Below are positions 5,641 to 7,098 of a DNA stretch of 7,098 nucleotides, in pieces. The position numbers and the translations under genes were made by a program. Origin of the DNA: Acidobacteriota bacterium (lineage in GTDB: Bacteria > Acidobacteriota > Vicinamibacteria > Vicinamibacterales > JAFNAJ01); contig JAFNAJ010000388.1 in the NCBI GenBank assembly GCA_017860085.1, forward strand, positions 1-7,098. The letters run 5' to 3'. The notes under the pieces are model-generated. The model searched no databases, was not told where the DNA came from, and saw only the letters and a program-made list of their open reading frames with translations. Position 1 is the stretch's first letter. Each line of letters starts with the position of its first letter.

Positions 5641-6486
5641 ATGGTCACCAGGAAGTGCGCGGTCGTCGTGCTCGCGCTTGCGTGCCTGGCCGGGCTCGGG
5701 GCCCAGTCGCCTCAGGATGACGAGTCGACCTGGGGCGCGTTCATGGCCTGGTTCAAGAGCGCGCCGCCGGTTCGGGCCCATCCCTTCATGGCATATGCAG
5801 CGTCGCTGACAGCGGCCGGGACGCCCGAGGCCGAGGTCAAGCGCCGGGTCGGCGTGCTGATGAGGCTGGTCCGGGACCGATCGGACTGGGTGGAGACCTA
5901 CTACGACAAGCTGTTCTCGATTCCCCTGACTGGAGACCCGGAGGCGGACGGCTTTCTGTCGACGGAGCCCAGCGCCATTGTCGTCGAGGCGGTCAAAGGC
6001 CTGCCTCCGGGAACCGTCCTCGACGCCGGCATGGGCCAGGGACGCAATGCCGTCTTCCTGGCGCGGCAGGGCTGGAGGGTGACCGGGTTCGACCTGTCGG
6101 CCGAGGCGATCAGGCTGGCGACCGCCACCGCTGCGAGTGCGGGCGTGCACATCGACGCCGTCAAGGCCAGCTATGCCGACTTCGATTTCGGCACGGCCAG
6201 GTGGGATCTCATCGTCCTTACCTTCGCGTGGGCACCCGTGGACGATCCGGCGTTCGTCAATCGGCTCAGGACGTCGCTCCGTCCGAACGGCCGGATCGTG
6301 TTCGAGCACTTCGTCGATGACCCGGCGCAGCCGCGCCCGCCGGCCATGCACGCGCTCAAGCCCGGTCAGCTGCGAGAGTTGTTTGCGGGCTTCCGCCTCG
6401 AGAAGTACGAGGAGCTTCTCGGCCTCGGTGACTGGGGAGGGCCCGACACGCAACTGGTCCGCATGGTGGCGGTCAAGTCGCAGTAG
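5641..6486 (+). CDS. Class I SAM-dependent methyltransferase with N-terminal signal-peptide-like segment
   Basis: The protein has 281 residues. Residues 1-5 are basic (MVTRK), 7-20 are strongly hydrophobic, and GAQS at 20-23 offers a possible signal peptidase I site after A21, so the sequence predicts export or membrane anchoring. A helical region follows (30-95), then a Rossmann methyltransferase fold: motif I VLDAGMGQGRNAVFLA (126-141), the acidic end of strand 2 at GFDLS (149-153), a WDLIVLTF strand (188-195), and the LRPNGRIVFEHF segment (213-224) typical of the methyltransferase_11/25 group. The SAM-binding glycines and Asp are intact. The substrate is unknown. SAM is cytoplasmic, so an exported enzyme of this type is odd; the N-terminus may instead act as a membrane anchor. 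The gene is divergent from the membrane-bound LuxR-type regulator. A cytoplasmic enzyme with a coincidentally hydrophobic N-terminus is the alternative. Confidence 0.88.
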   Translation: MVTRKCAVVVLALACLAGLGAQSPQDDESTWGAFMAWFKSAPPVRAHPFMAYAASLTAAGTPEAEVKRRVGVLMRLVRDRSDWVETYYDKLFSIPLTGDPEADGFLSTEPSAIVVEAVKGLPPGTVLDAGMGQGRNAVFLARQGWRVTGFDLSAEAIRLATATAASAGVHIDAVKASYADFDFGTARWDLIVLTFAWAPVDDPAFVNRLRTSLRPNGRIVFEHFVDDPAQPRPPAMHALKPGQLRELFAGFRLEKYEELLGLGDWGGPDTQLVRMVAVKSQ

Positions 6487-6511
6487 AGGCGCACCATGCC
6501 GCGCCACCTCT
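6485..6511 (+). terminator. Weak candidate hairpin terminator after the methyltransferase gene
   Basis: AGAGGCGC (6485-6492) can pair with GCG (6501-6503) and CCTCT (6507-6511) across an 8-base loop, leaving a three-base bulge CCA. It overlaps the stop codon and has no T-tract. The rest of the 159-bp convergent spacer to 6645 holds only another short GC hairpin (CCGGC/GCCGG at 6623-6627 and 6634-6638), just past the stop of the leftward lgt-like gene. I see no gene there. Confidence 0.2.
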
Positions 6512-6645
6512 GACCCGACGTGCGACACGGCTTCCGGATGATCCCGAAACACCGGACGCAGGGGGCGCCGTACTGTGAGAGGGAGAGGAGGGAGGTAGCG
6601 ACGTTGCGGACGTCGTCGGTGACCGGCCGCGGTGCCGGCTCTGAC

Positions 6646-7098
6646 TCACACGAGGCGCGAGAACCTCGTGGTCAATCTCGGGAAATCGAGGCCGTAGGCC
6701 GCATACACCAGCACGGAGAAGAGCGCGAGCACCGCCAGGTCGCTGGCGGATGGCCACGACAACGGCGGGGCCGGCGAGCCAGGCACTGTCGTCATGACTG
6801 CGCCTGCGATGACGAACGCGGCCGCGAGCCACTGATACAAGCGCAGTCCACCGATCACCGCCGTCTGCGGTTCGCCGCGCAGGTGTTCTTCGACGAACCG
6901 GCCCAATCCCACGAGGACGAGGTACGTGCCCACAACAAACGGCAGTGGTGCGTGGAGCGTCCACACGCGCAGGAGCACGGCCGCCACCACCAGCATCCAA
7001 CCCATCGAGTAGACCTGGGTAGGGTGTAGCGGCGCGCCGCCGAGGGTCGAGAGCCGCGTGACCCGCGAGCGCGGGTGCGTGAACCGGATGCCGATCCA
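6646..7098 (-). CDS. lgt: Prolipoprotein diacylglyceryl transferase (Lgt) family, 5' end outside window
   Basis: Lgt transfers diacylglycerol from phosphatidylglycerol to the lipobox Cys of prelipoproteins in the inner membrane, the first step of lipoprotein maturation. The frame is open to the right window edge, so only the C-terminal 150 residues are seen and the first Met (7005) is internal. Evidence: FTHPRSR followed by LGGAPLHPTQVY, matching the family's HPTQLYE segment (7006-7026). A hydrophobic helix follows, then VGLGRFVEEHLRGEP, matching the conserved RFxxExxR region whose Arg and Glu are functionally important. Next come GLRLYQWLA, as in the family's final-helix segment, and two more hydrophobic stretches. 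The oddity is Ser where the family normally has Glu directly after HPTQxY, plus a long divergent tail ending DFPRLTTRFSRLV. It could be a divergent paralogue and not the housekeeping enzyme. It is convergent with the methyltransferase gene. Confidence 0.85.
   Translation of the reverse strand, partial: WIGIRFTHPRSRVTRLSTLGGAPLHPTQVYSMGWMLVVAAVLLRVWTLHAPLPFVVGTYLVLVGLGRFVEEHLRGEPQTAVIGGLRLYQWLAAAFVIAGAVMTTVPGSPAPPLSWPSASDLAVLALFSVLVYAAYGLDFPRLTTRFSRLV

Noticed and set aside
5545..6552. 335-residue leftward open frame opposite the methyltransferase gene
   Set aside because: The forward strand carries the intact methyltransferase motifs and a strong Shine-Dalgarno. The reverse frame is charge-rich and motif-free.

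Overview
The window is GC-rich, densely coded bacterial chromosome. It holds seven protein loci, no RNA gene and no recognisable transposase or prophage gene. A mosaic palindromic repeat at the left edge, the DUF885 and FmdB-family genes, and a membrane-tethered LuxR-type regulator together suggest an environmental GC-rich lineage. Acidobacteriota (Vicinamibacteria-like) is my best guess, made from general resemblance only; no marker in the window proves it.

Layout. Positions 1-86 carry two near-identical palindromic units in opposite orientation (REP/BIME-like). Next is a leftward pair, rsmI (16S rRNA C1402 2'-O-methyltransferase, 2379 down to 1540) followed after 30 bp by glmU (bifunctional UDP-GlcNAc biosynthesis, 1509 down to 120). 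As given, glmU is split by a frameshift near 1053, inside a small perfect hairpin. Divergent from rsmI, a DUF885 HExxPGH metallopeptidase-like gene runs rightward (2466-4127). It is followed by a small FmdB-family zinc-ribbon gene (4207-4545) with its own good sigma70-type promoter and ribosome binding site. A leftward gene (5521 down to 4370) encodes a seven-helix membrane domain fused to a C-terminal LuxR-type DNA-binding domain. Its 3' end runs 176 bp antisense into the FmdB gene. Divergent from it is a rightward gene (5641-6486) for a class I SAM-dependent methyltransferase that, unusually, begins with a signal-peptide-like segment. At the right edge the 3' part of an Lgt-family (prolipoprotein diacylglyceryl transferase) gene runs leftward (7098 down to 6646).

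How the genes fit together. rsmI-glmU looks like an ordinary housekeeping operon for ribosome decoding and cell-wall precursor supply. The DUF885 and FmdB genes look like stand-alone genes. The least ordinary part is 4370-6486: a one-protein membrane-sensor/transcription-factor candidate divergent from a possibly exported methyltransferase, with two GC palindromes in the 119-bp shared control region. I infer, without proof, that the regulator may control itself and the methyltransferase. I see no defence system, CRISPR array or biosynthetic cluster.
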